Origin: Calocera cornea HHB12733
Lineage: Eukaryota; Basidiomycota; Dacrymycetes; Dacrymycetales; Dacrymycetaceae
Direction: 5' to 3'
NCBI GenBank assembly: GCA_001632435.1
Contig: KV423944.1
Location: 9,540 to 73,539, forward strand
Length of the DNA: 64,000 nt
This document shows, in pieces, positions 20,975 to 38,100 of this stretch (position 1 is its first letter; the number at the start of each line of letters is the position of its first letter). Made by a program: the position numbers and the translations under genes. The notes under the pieces were generated by a model. It saw only the letters and a program-made list of their open reading frames with translations. It had not been told where the DNA came from and did not search any database.

Positions 20975-23210
20975 ATGTCGCTTTTCAATGCCCCTAGAGC
21001 TTCTCAGAACCGGTTCTCGAACAATGCCGGTTCGTCTCTCAACGGCTTTGCGAGCTTCATGAGCGACAACCCCCTGACCTCTGCGTCTGTGTACGATAAC
21101 CTGAACGATCCTTGGAGTGCAGGTGGCTCACCCGCCGCGACCCCATCCCCTGCAAGCGCTGCGGGCCCATTGGCAAGCGTTATTGGTACGCATCAGCTCC
21201 ACTGTCTCTGTTGGCGCGGACTGATGTAGTGTCCACAGCGCCTGATGCGCCGGTCCCGAGTATCTATCACCAGGCGCTCGCTGCAGCTGATCCTACAGGG
21301 TCGGGAGACGTCTCGCTGAACGCCCTGCATCGAGTGCTCTCAACCTCTCATCTTCCTGCTGCGACTATCGAGAGGGTGGGTCTCGTGTATGACTGAAAAA
21401 GGGGCTGGTTCTGATCTTGCATAGATCGTCAACCTTGTATCGTCCCGGCCCAGAGTATCCAAGCTAGAGTTCTTCGTCGCCCTTGCTCTTGTTGGACTGG
21501 CTCAGCAAGGAAAAGATGTATCCATCGAACAGGTCGCTGCACTTGCGGCTCAATCCGCACTGCCATCGCCGACGCTGCAGCTGGGTTCCGCTGGTAGGAT
21601 GCCCATCGCCTGCTTTTGATATGAGCTAATATACCTCATCAAGCCGCTCCTATGTCCCCCACGTCGTTGCCTGCGCCTGCCTACTCCGAGACCGATCCCT
21701 GGAGCGTTTCCAGTCGGCAACCAGACGCAACACCGGCTTCTCCCACCGGCACCGCCGGAGTCGCCCTCGGCGGAGGGAGCACGGTCAGCGGCCCTGGCTT
21801 ACCTCGGGAATGGTGGAAGAAGCAAGAGAATGTTGTGGTGACGCTTGTGCCAGAGAAGCAGGGCTTCATGCTCAATCGGTACATGGTATACCAGATTCAG
21901 TCAGATGTACGTGCCGTTCTGACCGGGATACCACCGGAAACTGACTGTCCTCGTACAGCGAGGAGCAGCAGTGACACGTCGTTACTCCGAGTTTGCCTTT
22001 TTGTACGATTGCCTCTTGCGGAGATATCCTTTCCGGATTATCACAGCTCTGCCTCCTAAGCGGATAGGCCGTGAGTGCAAGTCACGACTACTCCCATTCA
22101 TCTCCTGAGTCTCATCCTTTCTGCAGCGGACGAAGCGTTCCTCGAGCAGCGTCGTAAAGGCCTCACCAGATTCATCAATTTCGTGGCCAACCATCCCATA
22201 TTGAAAGAGGATGGTCTTGTTTCGGTGTTCTTGACCGAACCATCCTTCGACGCATGGAGGAAGCACAGCTCAATATCGCTGGACGAAGAATCGTACTCGA
22301 AGCGAGTCGATGCAGTGGAGGAAATGAGTATCCCAAGTGATCTGGAAGAAAAGCTCGGCATTGTGCGCATCAAGATACCAGGACTGATCGAGCAATGGAA
22401 TCGCATCTGTACAACGGCAGAGCGTTTGGTAAAACGGCGGGAGGGGGCCGCTGTGAGCCCACTCAATTGGCGCGAGGAGTCTAACCTAACTCCTGTGATG
22501 TAGGCCGATCTGTCGCGGCTGACGATGACGTTAAACACCCTGACCGAGATCAACCAAGAGTGCTGGCGCAGCCCGAATGATCACGACGGATGCGACCTCT
22601 GTGTGGGAGTGAGGAATGGTCTGTCGCAGGTATCCGCCTCATTCCAGACACAAGCAGATGCCGTTGAGCTACGCGTACGTCACCGCCACGTGTTTGCCAT
22701 TTCTCTGCTAACGGTCAGGGTAGGCACGGACAATCATGCTGACCACTCTAGAGTCGCTAAAAATGGAGCGCGACCTTTACGTCGCCGTACGTGATCTGTT
22801 CATTCGACATGACCGATTGTCCGTCGACCAGGTTGAGAAGCTGCGAAAACGCGTCGAGGCCAGCTCAAAGAAACTGGAACAAGTAAAGGCTGTCCAGAAG
22901 GATGGATGGGAAGCCGAGGCGGACAAAATTCTTGGAAATATTGAGCATGACCAGGCCACCATTTCGGCTCAACTCGCGAGACGAGTGTTCATTCGACACT
23001 GGTGAGCTAGCAAGGCATATTCTGGTTGTAACAGTGCTGATGCTGTATAGTATGTGGCACGAGCTGCGTGTGGTGCTTCACAACCGCGAGAACGCGCTAG
23101 TAAGCGTAGCTGTTCAAACGTTCGCTCGGGAGGAGCGCGACTTCGCACAGCAATTGCGCTCCAATTGGGCATTACTGTCAGACAACGTGGAGAGCATGCC
23201 GTTTGAGTAG
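20975..23210 (+). CDS. MVP1: Sorting nexin Mvp1 (PX-BAR, SNX8-like)
   Basis: Endosomal sorting nexin for vacuolar protein sorting and endosome-to-Golgi retrieval. ATG 20975 gives MSLFNAPRASQNRFSNNAGS. An EH/EF-hand-like region follows over several exons: AAADPTGSGDVSLNALHRVL and SRPRVSKLEFFVALALVGLA (21270-21510). The PX domain (21850-22260) shows RRYSEFAFLYDCLLRRYPF, IITALPPKRIG after an intron, and RRKGLTRFINFVANHP. The BAR helices cover 22330-23200 and end CMWHELRVVLHNRENALVSVA. Stop at 23208-23210. About seven introns of ordinary length. Convergent with ERG4, stops 95 bp apart. Confidence 0.9.
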
Positions 23211-23305
23211 GGATGGACTTCATGAAATTATTGTGAAAATGTGTTCCTTTCCCAGACGGAAAGGAGCTATGAACTATTCTATCCTATGCCCAGATACCTT
23301 TGCAA

Positions 23306-25102
23306 TTAGTATATTCCCGGAATGAATCTCCACCTGACGATGGAACAGTACTTGTCCCAGTCTTTGCCGTACTTGCGCTCGCATCTGTGGCAAAATCAAT
23401 TCCGATCCTCATGCTTCTAGGAATTTCGTACCTTTCGAAGTCACGGCCACATCTGTGAACCAGAACGGCGAAAAAGAACACGGGGTAGAAATAGGGGATA
23501 GGGGAAGCCGCTCCAATACACAGGCTCCAACTAAGGCTCTGGATGTAATCCGCGGTATAGTTTGGCTTGCGCAAAAATGCCCACCAACCGCTGATCAGGA
23601 GACGGTTGCTAGGAGAAGATTAGACGAGCATGCATATCAACTTATGGTGCCTCACCCATGCTCTGTCTGAATGTACTGGGGGTTGGTCAGAGTTCCCCAC
23701 GGGAGCTGGGGGAAGCTCCATCGGGGCTGGTATGTCCCCTGCATTTGCATGCGGAAACGACTCTTCTGTGACATGGAGGTGTCAAAGCTGCGTACAAAGT
23801 ATGAGGATGGTGAATATCATAGACAGAGGCAAGAACGTACACATAATAGGCGCACAGGAGGGTCGTGTACAGTGCGATATAGGTCGGGGTAGAAAATTCG
23901 TACTTCTTGGGATCGTTAGCAGCCATGTAAACGATCGAGTAGCAGTACGTCTGAGATACGTTAGAGCAAATATGGAGTTGAACTCTCGTCAATGCTTACG
24001 AAAGGTACACCGGAGAAGTTCCAGAAGATGATCATCCAACCCCACTTCTCATGGAACATATCCCAGGTCTGGGGAATGCACTCTTCTCCCTTCGCGCAAG
24101 CATTGATGTACAGGCCAGTCGCCAAGACCATGAACGCCATGTTGGGTGTCACGTACCCAAAAGTTTCGTACTGCTTGCAAGCACCAGAGACAGAGATCAA
24201 GAAGAGCAGGACCCACGGAATGCGGACTTCAGCCCACATCTTCAAGTCCACTGACCCGATTCGCGGGTTCAAGCAGGCACCCATGAAAAAGTCATAGATG
24301 AGATTGCCCGACATGCGAATTTGCTCTCCACGGGCGACGGTTGAAACGTACATGTAGACCGATACGATGTTGGCCCATATCATAGACACAGTCATGAGGG
24401 ACCCAAAGTTGTCGATGATCTCGGTCAGGCGGAAAATTCCGTTCCAGTGCAAAGTCGCGGCGATGATGAGCGTCGCGTACCAAGAAGCCAGTGCGTTGCA
24501 GTTGTATGTTAACGTCTTGTAATCCAATGAAGGGACCGGGAGACCCTCTTGTTTGTATCCAGGCATGATGAATGCGAGAAGGAGCTGGATCGCCATGAGA
24601 CCGGTGTAGATGGCAAATGCGTAGGGTGTTGGGGCCGCATCCTAACCACAGCGGTCAGAGGGGCATGCAACGCCAAGATGAGTGACTTCACCTGCTTCAC
24701 ATGCTGCCACATACGGCTAAAGAAAGGCACAATGTCATCGATGGACTCTGGGTGGGTCAACTGCCCATCGTAGAACGTCAGGCAGATCCAGAGGTAATAC
24801 ATGAGAACCGGAAAGCCGAGAATCATCGCTGTGACACCCGGAGGGCCGCCGAACTCCCACCTACCGCGTAGATAGTCAGAAAAGACAGCATGGCTCGACA
24901 GTGATGTCACGCACCCCTGGTGAGTATCGAGTTTCTTGTCCACTTCCTTGCCAAGTTCGCTGAAGACGATGTGGCCATCGTTGGCAATAAGGGCCTGAGA
25001 GTCACCATTCAGGATGGGGTTCTTTCGCTGGCGGATGCTGGAAGGATCATCGCTTTTGCCATTGACGGCGGCGGCGCTTCCAGGTGCACCGTCGTGAGGC
25101 AT
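23306..25102 (-). CDS. ERG4: Delta(24(24(1)))-sterol reductase Erg4
   Basis: Membrane enzyme of the last step of ergosterol synthesis, reducing the C-24(28) double bond with NADPH in the ER. I choose ATG 25102 (MPHDGAPGSAAAVNGK); the upstream open frame starts without ATG and translates pyrimidine-rich leader. Motifs: WEFGGPPGVTAMILGFPVLMYYLW, a run of hydrophobic segments (24600-24050), NPRIGSVDLKMWAEVRIPW, YETFGYVTPNMAFMVLATG, then NRLLISGWWAFLRKPNYTAD (near 23610-23555) and the C-terminal RCGRDFERC...KYGKDW...RWRFIPGIY. All family signatures are present. Four or more introns. Confidence 0.93.
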
Positions 25103-25552
25103 TGTGGGCGGGCAAAGCCTAGCGAGGGATGGGACGGGATGGGAGAAAGGCAGGCAGCTTGGACCCTTTTCCGTCTCGTCCACTGTTTGACGTTGCCCCA
25201 ACGCGTCGAGGTGTTCGGACACTTTTAACGCCGAACCTCAAAGAGTTTCCACGCGCCCGGTGCCCGACTCCTCACATCATCGAGGAAACGGACGCCGTCC
25301 CAAAAGAAGGGGCGGGATCTCAGCATTTGGATAATCTGGCTGACGTTGAGAGAAGCATGGTGATTCGGCATTGACAATGGTAACGACGGTCGTGGTGATC
25401 CACCATGGCATAAGAATCACAAGCCGCTTACGAATCACTCAAACAGGACGTTTGCCGGTAGAAATCATATCGTTTGGCTAGACATAGACATGGCAACACA
25501 ACAAGACACATGTAGCATAATGGTGCATCCTCCTCTCACTACACGTGGCCAC
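25103..25552. promoter_or_regulatory. ERG4 upstream region
   Basis: 450 bp between the ERG4 start and the 3' end of the ubiquitin fusion gene, both on the minus strand. One ACGCGT (25201-25206) lies about 100 bp from the ERG4 ATG. Nothing else is recognised. Confidence 0.4.
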
Positions 25553-26188
25553 TTATGCGACTGGCGGCTTCGTGCCCGGAGCGAAAGTGTAGGTGAGGCC
25601 GCACTTGCCGCAGTATTGCCTGTCATGGTGGAAGGCCATGAAGATACCCGCGCCGCAGGTAGCGTTCTTTCGAAATAATCAGCTACAGCGACAGAAGGCT
25701 CAGGAATCCAACGTACGGGGCACTCCCTCCTCAACCGCTTGATCTTGCCATCGGAATCCACCTTATAGTACTTCAGGATGGACATCTTGACCTTCTTGCG
25801 CTTGTGCTTGATCTTCTTGGGGGTGCTGTACTGCTTCTTCTTGCGCTTCTTGGCACCACCACGCAGACGAAGCACGAGGTGAAGGGTGGACTCCTTCTGG
25901 ATGTTGTAATCCGAAAGGGTACGACCATCCTCGAGCTGCTTGCCCGCGAAGATCAGGCGCTGCTGGTCAGGAGGGATGCTGTTGAAGAGTGTAAGTAGGC
26001 AGCTTGGCGGCGAGACAGGTATTTCGACGTACCCCTCCTTATCCTGGATTTTGGCCTTGACATTGTCGATAGTGTCCGAAGACTCGACCTCAAGGGTGAT
26101 GGTCTTGCCCGTGAGGCTACAACGATGTCAGACTTGCAGGATGGAGTGATTCATTAGAGTGTACTCACGTCTTAACGAAGATCTGCAT
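25553..26188 (-). CDS. RPS31: Ubiquitin-40S ribosomal protein S27a fusion (eS31)
   Basis: Precursor cleaved after the ubiquitin Gly-Gly to give ubiquitin and small-subunit protein eS31. Exon 1 (ATG 26188) is just MQIFVKT; an intron follows. Exon 2 gives [20 protein letters not shown] and ends at KIQDKEG; an intron separates it from [20 protein letters not shown] through LRLRGG. The basic linker [20 protein letters not shown] and [17 protein letters not shown] follow. The last intron splits the zinc finger: ECP, then [20 protein letters not shown] with KCGLTY. The end is GTKPPVA. All four zinc cysteines and the full ubiquitin are intact. Confidence 0.97.
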
Positions 26189-27184
26189 GCTGGCTGTGGA
26201 ATGGGCAAAGGCCGTCAATGCGTGATCCCAGACATCCCCACGAAACAAACTAACGCAGATATAGGTAAGGGAGCCCGATGTGCTTGTTCGTCTACCCAAC
26301 AACACTAGGAGGTGGGATCTTTAACGACCAAGCAAGTCGGTAAGCAAAAGCGTCGGGTAGAGAAAGACAACGGGACAGCGGGTCTCAATCTAGAGGTAGA
26401 TTGCTTCCGTGGGGGAAAGTATAGTTTCTCCAAGAACTGTACTTTAGGGTCGGCCCCGCTTAGGTAATCAACTATCTCGATTTCCGCCTACTTTCCTGAA
26501 CGGAAACCAGGCATGAAATCGATCGAACACAGATAATGGGTTCAGCTCGTACAGCTCTACTTAGTTCTCCCGATACATGGTGTGACTCTGAAGCTTCATA
26601 GTCGTGTATTGCTGATCAAGAGTTTTCACCCCTCTTTTCAAACGGGTAGTTATTGGAACAACAAATGATTTGTAATAGTCACAAACTGTCCTCGAATCCC
26701 GAGGTCTGCTCCATCAAGTCCGGATGCGCTCTCCGATTGGGATAGCTGACTTGGTGAGTCACAGCGGGAGTCCGGGGCAATGAAGCTTTGCCCAGCAGTC
26801 GGTCCGGCGGCGGTACCAGAAGATCGGGAAACGGAGCGGGAAACAAGTCCACTGGCAGAGATTACCTGCATTCCGGAAAGATGTTGCCTTTCCGATCGAT
26901 TCCGGGATGGGGATTGCGGTCTGTTGTAGGGAAAATGCGACGGTGAATACGGAATACTCACACGTGTGGATGTGTGTAGAAGGCGAGGGAACGTTGGGAA
27001 CGGCGGGAGCAAAGAGAGGGGAAAAGCGGTTCAGGCCACAGGCATAAGCCGACTGACGCACGCACAGTATACGCGTCCCTAGCCAGCCTTGGACATTACC
27101 AGGGCACGCACCGGGAACACACACACACGCACACGCGCCCCTTGGCCCAATCGCCCATGCACCGGTGCTACTGACGGGAAGGTG
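26189..27184. promoter_or_regulatory. Divergent promoter region, ubiquitin-S27a / deubiquitinase
   Basis: 996 bp between outward-facing start codons. Isolated decamer-like copies occur (GATTGCTTCCG near 26401, TTTCCGCC near 26482) but no array. ACGCGT lies at 27071-27076, about 110 bp before the deubiquitinase ATG. Open frames here look like chance. Confidence 0.5.
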
Positions 27185-31588
<4,404 letters not shown>

Positions 31589-32965
31589 TACCATACCGTG
31601 TAGAGACGCCGCAGCTACGAGCAGCATGCCTAGAATTTCGCCGCGGACGATGCATTTCGTCCCATGTAGCGCTTTTAAGCTTGCTTTACGAACACGACGG
31701 ACTTGTGATGGGGAGATGGGCACAACCTAGGTTTAAGGTCACGTGGGAAATGTAGTAACTTTGTTGTGTGTCCCTTCCATGTACAAACATTTACCAATCC
31801 TGAAGCGAAAGGGGCCCCTGGCGGTGAGAGCCGCGCATGTGGTGGCCGGCGAAATGTCCGGCGAGCCGCCCAGTCTGAGACCGAAAACACCTCAAGCTTG
31901 CGAAGCAAGCGGTGCTTTCCTTCCGTGGTGGTCATTAATATTTAGGTACCTTCGCTTCGCAATTTACTTCCGCTGATTTATTTCCGCAGTAGTTTGTGTG
32001 GGTGGGAATTGCTTCCGCTTCCATCTGTTTCTCCTTTACCTGCTTGTCTTCACTGTGGTAGTGCTGATTTGAATTACGAATCATTAACTTCGACCCTATT
32101 TTGGGTCTACATGTAGTGGACCTAAATACTACTGCGGAGGCAAACACAACGCGGATGCAACGCGGACACAGATGGATCGGGGAAGCGGATGTTGTCACGG
32201 AAGTAAAAAGGGCAAGGAATGAAATTCAGCCATAGCGGAGGTAAACGGAGCAGCGGAGGCATATGCTAGAAACGGAGGTAAAGCAATCGCGGAAACAGAC
32301 CAAAAGAGGGAGCCAACCAAAAGAGACCGGAAGCAAGCTGCAATCGGAAGCAAACCAAAGCACGCCTGACAGGAACGGAAACAAACCCGAAAATAACGGA
32401 AGCAAATCAGAAAATGGCCGCGTGGCTAGAGGCGGACGCAAACTGGAACCCCAAAGCAAACTCAAAACGGAAGCAGAATGAACCTGCTGGGGCAAGCACG
32501 GACACGGAAGCAAACCACGGAAGCAAACAGCAGACGGACGCAAATGCCGACAGGGAAGCAAATACGGACACGGAAGTAAATTAGAACCCGGAAATAAATT
32601 AGGAAGCGAAAGCAAATCCAAAAAGGAAGCAAATCACAGGGCGGAAGTTGCTCCATGCCCAAGCGGGAGTGAAACCCCCTCAAACGGAAGCAAGGACTCC
32701 CTGAGACGCTCACGGGAGTAAACGGAGGTATATCGGTGATCTATACCCTGGGGTGCAAAGTCCTGAGCGATATTCTCATCAAACCGAGAAGTCCTCCGGT
32801 AAAAGCGAAGGTGCACACCCTCGAGAATCGGGTGAAAACCAAGGTTACGGTCTCTAGACGCAAAATCCCTTGCGCAGCAAGGGGCGGGGCAGCTCGTAGG
32901 CCCTGAGTGTACTACGACGCGTCGCGCGCATCACCCTCTCCTCTGCACTTCCATGTGGCTTGCCC
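31589..32965. other. Intergenic region dominated by decamer array E
   Basis: About 1.4 kb without a gene. 31960-32780 is array E. 32915-32924 is the palindrome CGACGCGTCG, close to the next start codon. Short open frames here simply translate the decamers. Confidence 0.6.
31960..32780 (+). repeat. Decamer array E, the largest, with end module
   Basis: From about 32130 to 32705 I count roughly 25 plus-strand copies close to CGGAAGCAAA (variants CGGAGGTAAA, CGGAAGTAAA, CGGACGCAAA, CGGAAACAAA), spaced about 10-45 bp. 31963-32030 holds a few opposite-strand copies (TTACTTCCGC, TTTATTTCCGC, TTGCTTCCGC). The right end is the module CGGGAGTAAACGGAGGTATAT (32712-32732) followed by a weaker match to the TTGTCACGAAACTCGGAAGT part (near 32767-32792). 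The module ends about 185 bp before the next gene's ATG. Confidence 0.75.
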
Positions 32966-34953
32966 ATGACTGAGGTCACACTTCACCAACACTTCAGCAC
33001 GCTTGATGAAGCGGTGCTAGCATTCACACGTCACGCAACTCAGCAGGGGGCATCCTTTCGCGTAGAGAAGCGTGATAAAGGACGCCTACGCCTCAAGTGC
33101 GACAGCACGCCCGACTGTCCGTTCAAGGCGTCTGTCAAGGTGGAAGGCGACCACTTTGCCGTTGTTTCACTTGTTCCACGGCACACTTGCCAAGGAAACG
33201 CCAAGAAGAAGCGCGCAGCCTCGAGTCGATCGAAGTTTGTCGTAGACGAGTTGAAGAGGTTGTTAACGGTTACGGAGGATACAACTCCGAAGGAGATTCT
33301 TGAGGCGTTGAAGGGCACAGGGGTCGAGATCACGTATCATGCGGCGTGGAACGCGAAGCGGCTGATACTCGGTGATAAGGAGGCGGGAGGCAGGGTGGCG
33401 ACGACGGGTGGCGCGGAAGGCTGGGAACAAGCGCCGCAGCAGAACAGGTTCCGCAGCTCGACCCTCAACCTTCCACCCATCCTCGACATCTCCAACCCAA
33501 ACCAGCCCAACACGGCCACTGCAAACACTCTCGTAGCTGCTGCAGGCTCTTCTCGTGCGGCGACCTCCTCCAGCACGTCCAGATCACCGCGCAAGTCAGG
33601 CCGCAAGCCGGGGGGGAAGAACCCACCTGGTCATCGGGCCGGAGGTGCGCGTCCTGGTGCTGGGAGGCCGAGGAAGTCCGTTGGACCGTCTAGCCCAGCT
33701 CAATCATCGGGCAGTGAAGCAGGAATGGCAACGCCTGCCGCAGCACGTGCCCCTACGGGGTCTCAGGCCGCTGGTACGTCACCCGCAAACGATCTGCAAT
33801 CCGTGTCTTGACTCTATTCCCAGAACGCATGATACCCATATCTTCCCTTCATCCTGCATATGTGCCATTCATGCACTACCCCCATGAGCAGGGCCTTATT
33901 GTCCTACCTATTCAGGCGGTACTCAGTATGGCGCATGCGTACGCCCCTCAAACTATGATGTCTTTCCCGTATGCGTTTGGTTACCCGCCTGCGATGGCAG
34001 GCATGCATCCTGCAGTTGCTGCACACCAGGCAGGCGTAAACGGATCACAGCATCCTGTCTCCCATTCTGCGGTGCTTCCAGCTGCTAGCACAGTGGGAGA
34101 AGTACCAACGACGGCATCGAGCACGCCTTCACCAGCCACACCGGCCCGAAATGGGGATGGTCCACGATCCTCAAAGCGACGGCGAACTGATCCACTTCAA
34201 GCCGCCGTTTCTACGAAAGTGCTCTCAAGCGCGGAAGGCGCAGAAAGGCAACGCCGTAGAGCACGCACCTGTCGCATATGTGTCAATGCGGGTCACCCGG
34301 AAACGGCCCATTCCTGCCCTGGTCGAGGGTCACGTGCGTTGTGCCCTAACAACCCGCGCAACCAGAACAATACCGCAGAGCAAGATGATGATGAAGACGC
34401 AGATGGCGACATCGTGCCTGCAGACGAGATGGACGACGTGGACGCAGATCTCCAGGACGAGGCCACAGTGAACGCCCTCACATTTCCCGCGCAGACGTCC
34501 AATCCTCCGCCACCCGCGGCCATCCCGGTCCCAGCTGCATATGGCTATCCGCAACCTGTCCATATGCTCGCTCCGAACGTCCAACCGAACCCCGTCTACC
34601 AAACGGCATACCCATATACTTTTCAAGGGGCTTATCCGACTGCGGTCAGGATGGCGAACTATCCGGGTCAGCCACAGGGTGCCATGCCGATGATGCAGGG
34701 GCCCGCTCCCGTCGCTGGATCTGTCGTCTACGTTACACCCACGCAGCAGCGCGAACGCGTATCAAAGCGAGGACCAAGGCACTGCGTCGTGTGCAATCTC
34801 ACCGGCCATGCAGCCGAAGGTGCGACGTGTCCCGGACGTGGAAGCAGGAAACTGTGCCCGCACTATGTCCCCGAACAGCATGGGCATCAGGAAGACATCT
34901 CGATGGAGGCACAGCTCAGCGAGCAAATGGATAATTTGCTGCAACATGCCTGA
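32966..34953 (+). CDS. Mutator-transposase-derived DNA-binding protein with duplicated CPGRGSR zinc knuckles
   Basis: The N-terminal 130 residues resemble the MuDR/FAR1-type zinc DNA-binding domain of Mutator transposases: FSTLDEAVLAFTRHATQQGA, then RLRLKCDSTPDCPFKASVKV and VSLVPRHTC (C...C...H.C). A basic Ser/Gly/Pro region with AT-hook-like GARPGAGRPRK follows (near 33650). After an intron (about 33774-33822) comes a Pro/Ala/Tyr-rich segment. There are two matching zinc knuckles: CRICVNAGHPETAHSCPGRG at 34269, and CVVCNLTGHAAEGATCPGRG at 34782, each continuing SR.LCP. An acidic stretch lies between. No DDE transposase core is present, so I read it as a domesticated, probably regulatory protein. 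Array E's module lies just upstream. Confidence 0.7.
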
Positions 34954-35163
34954 TGCAATCACGATGAGATTGACCGTTTCTGATTTGTTATTCCATTTTT
35001 CCTGTGTTTGTTAGGGCAATTCGGACGGACTTAGCTATTTCAATTTGTTGTCTGATATTCTGCCTCGGCCCTGTTAATGTCGGTAGTGTACAAAATGGTT
35101 CTATTAGCGGGGACTGGTTCCCTTATGTTACAGTACTCGTAGGATACAACTTCTGTACAAATG

Positions 35164-38100
35164 CTAGTCTTCGTCTGGCTCTATGGGTATACCACGCGCA
35201 CCAACAGGCTCAGCTTCTACAATGGTAATGTGGTAAGGGTTATACTGTGGAACGATGCTGTCCTCGTCGATCGGAAGATTAAGCACTCCTCGCAGGACCA
35301 GCTGGGCGCCAATTTTGTTTTGTACGATGTTGTGTTCACGACAGCTGATACTCCGGATACAGGCGGGGCAGCCATCTTCACAACCACAATTTTCAAGAAC
35401 TTGCAGAGCTTTGATAAGAACATCGTGCGCTGCAGCAAACGTGAGATTCCTACTTGCTTCGAGAGAGTTGAGAGACGTACACCGATCATACACTTTTGCA
35501 CAGATTCCACTGGCAGCGGAACCATCGTAAAAGATCAAACGACCTGGTCGTTTCCGTTGTGATTCTTTCATCATATATTCTTTCTGAGGTGCCTTGCATT
35601 CCGTCCCCACATCTCCTGGCGCTGCCAGCACGAAGACAGGAAGGATGCTCAGTACCGCATGGCATGCGGCATGGATAGCTTCGGCAGGGTTGATCTCTTT
35701 GTCCACCAGCAAGTTGAGAGTGCTTCGTGGTACATCGATCCAGAAACCGGTCGACGAGCGAACAAAAGGGGGCGAGTCAAGATCCACAGTGTCCAAAATC
35801 GTGTTGTCCCTAGTAAATGTTAGACTGTGTCCCTTGACCGAAAGTCTCGAGGGGCTGACCTCATCTTGAAGAATCCAAACACAACTGTTTTGCGCATAAT
35901 TCGCCCAAAGTAAGAGCGCTGTTCAGAGCCCTTGATCTCCCTGATGCGATAGGTTTGAGAGGGGTCCACGTCCGTAAAGTCCCTGCCATGATATCGTCAG
36001 ACAAGCTACAATTGCGTGTAAATTGAACGCGCCTTGGCTTCGTGAAATAGTTCACGTCGGAACGAGCAATTTTGGCAATTCTTGCGTCGTGATCGACTTC
36101 CCGAACCAAGAATGTGAGTCCCTGATGCATGAACTGATAGGTATGTTAGCCCGCAATCATCGCCAGAAGTACAGATGCCTACAATACCGCCTTCGTATGT
36201 CTGACACGACAGTCAGTATCCATTTACGTCGTTCTGACATAGAGCTGACTTACCTCAAAGATGGCACGCGAAAATTCCAGCTCTTCTAAAACCCGAGCGG
36301 TTCCGTGTTGCTCGTGTTCTGTGGTGACATCAATGACGGTGTATTTGTCTTCCTGAGCTCCACGAAGTGAAACCATCATAGTCGGGCGAGGTTTGAATGA
36401 GGGATGCGTAGTATACCTGAAACAGGTGAGCGAAAGGTGCAAATATACGGTCCGCACATACCATCCGTCCTTGTCGCATACCAACCGGCTTTTACATACT
36501 TCTTGGAAAGAGGGGCCGAAATATTTCTCGTCATCTTGTAGTCGAATAGGCAGTTCGTCTGCAGCGCACTGGAGATGGCTTTCCAGTACACCTTCGTTTG
36601 TTATATCGACAATGAGCGGTTCAGTCGGCTGCAACCATCAGCAAGAAATATCACGTAAGCACGATTGGAGGTTACCTTCTCGAACACCTCATCCGGATTC
36701 AGCATATAGTGCTGATCAATTGGCAACGAATCGCCAACGAGAACGGCCAGGGAGTCACGAGATCGCCGACCAGCACGACCAGCTTGTTGCCGCTGTGGGG
36801 AGCTCAATGGATAACACTCGGACTTTGACTCGGGGCCTACCAAACTCGCGATGCCGAACGGAAATCCAAGCATAATAACAGCATCCAACGTGCCAATATC
36901 AACACCAAGTTCCAGCGCATTGGTTGCGATTATGCCCTGGAAATTTCAGCAGGTCGCGGAAGAACTTTGGAAGAGAGGCCTACCAGAAGATGCCCAGAGA
37001 ACGCCTCCTTTTCTATCCGGCGACGGTCCTACGGTACGTCAGCACAAAGGGGTGACATCAAATGAAGTGAGACCAACAGCGACTGAGTACCCTCCTCGGT
37101 ATGCCGAGACACGATCCAGGATATCCTGTCGTCCTTCCGCCGTCAGTTGCTGACGCATAGTCTTCATGACCAGTTCGCACGTCCTCCGGATCTTGCAGAA
37201 CAGGATTGTGCGCACACCGTGCTTCATCAGGTATCGGAAGAGATAGCATGCCTCCTGCATCGAGCTTGACCGACCCAGAGTCGGGTCCATCTCATCCAGA
37301 TACGGAGGGTTCCACAGAAGGAAGTCTTTGTGTCCAGTCGGCGCACCGTCATCTGTGATCACTTCCACATCCTGCATACACTCTCAGCCTCACTTCAAGC
37401 TGAACCAGGCGTCATGAGAAAGCGTACCTCTACTCCGAATATATTCGTCATATGTCCTTTCGGATCGTTGATGGTAGCACTGCATGATACGAAACCGCAT
37501 CTCCGGTCTAACAGGCCCATCAGCCGAGTGCGATAAGGTGCCTCCCCATACTCACTGCCAACCGCGGCACACAATCGCCTTAGCCTCCTGGCTACGAAGG
37601 ACACTTGGGTGCCCATCAGGCCAGAATAGTAATGCAGTTCGTCGACTACAACCATCTTGAGGTTGCGGAGAAAGCGACGCCAGGCATCTTCGTTGGGCAA
37701 TATAGAGGCATGCAGCGTATCGAAGTTGGTGAAGATGATCGACGCGTTTTCTCTTATGTCTGTGCATGTGTGAGGGAGAAGTGAATGAAAGAAGGCGTGG
37801 CTCACAGACCTTGCCGTCGCTCCTTTGGAGTGTCGCCGTCGTAAGCCGCGATCCTGATTCCTTCCAAGCCCTGGACTCGGACCAGTAGCTGCTGAAGAGC
37901 AGTAAGCTGATCCTGCGCGAGCGCCTTCGTGGGATAGATGAAGATTGCTGTTGCACTACGATCCTCCTCCAGATTGCAGAGTGCGGGCACCTGGTAGATC
38001 ACACTCTTCCCGCTGGCCGTGCTGGTCGAGACAACGACGTTCTTGCCCTCCCATATAGCGTTCAGTGCGGCCGCCTGATGACTGTAGAAGCCCTCGACCT

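Noticed and set aside
20354..21229. A 291-codon plus-strand frame across COQ3 and the MVP1 start
   Set aside because: Its first part is antisense to clear COQ3 motifs. Only the portion from 20975 is real, as MVP1 exon 1.
27089..27184. Upstream extension of the deubiquitinase frame to 27089
   Set aside because: It translates a low-complexity CACACA/CGCACA leader; ATG 27185 is a better start.
32226..32621. Open frames through array E
   Set aside because: They are translations of the decamer repeat, so openness follows from repeat content.
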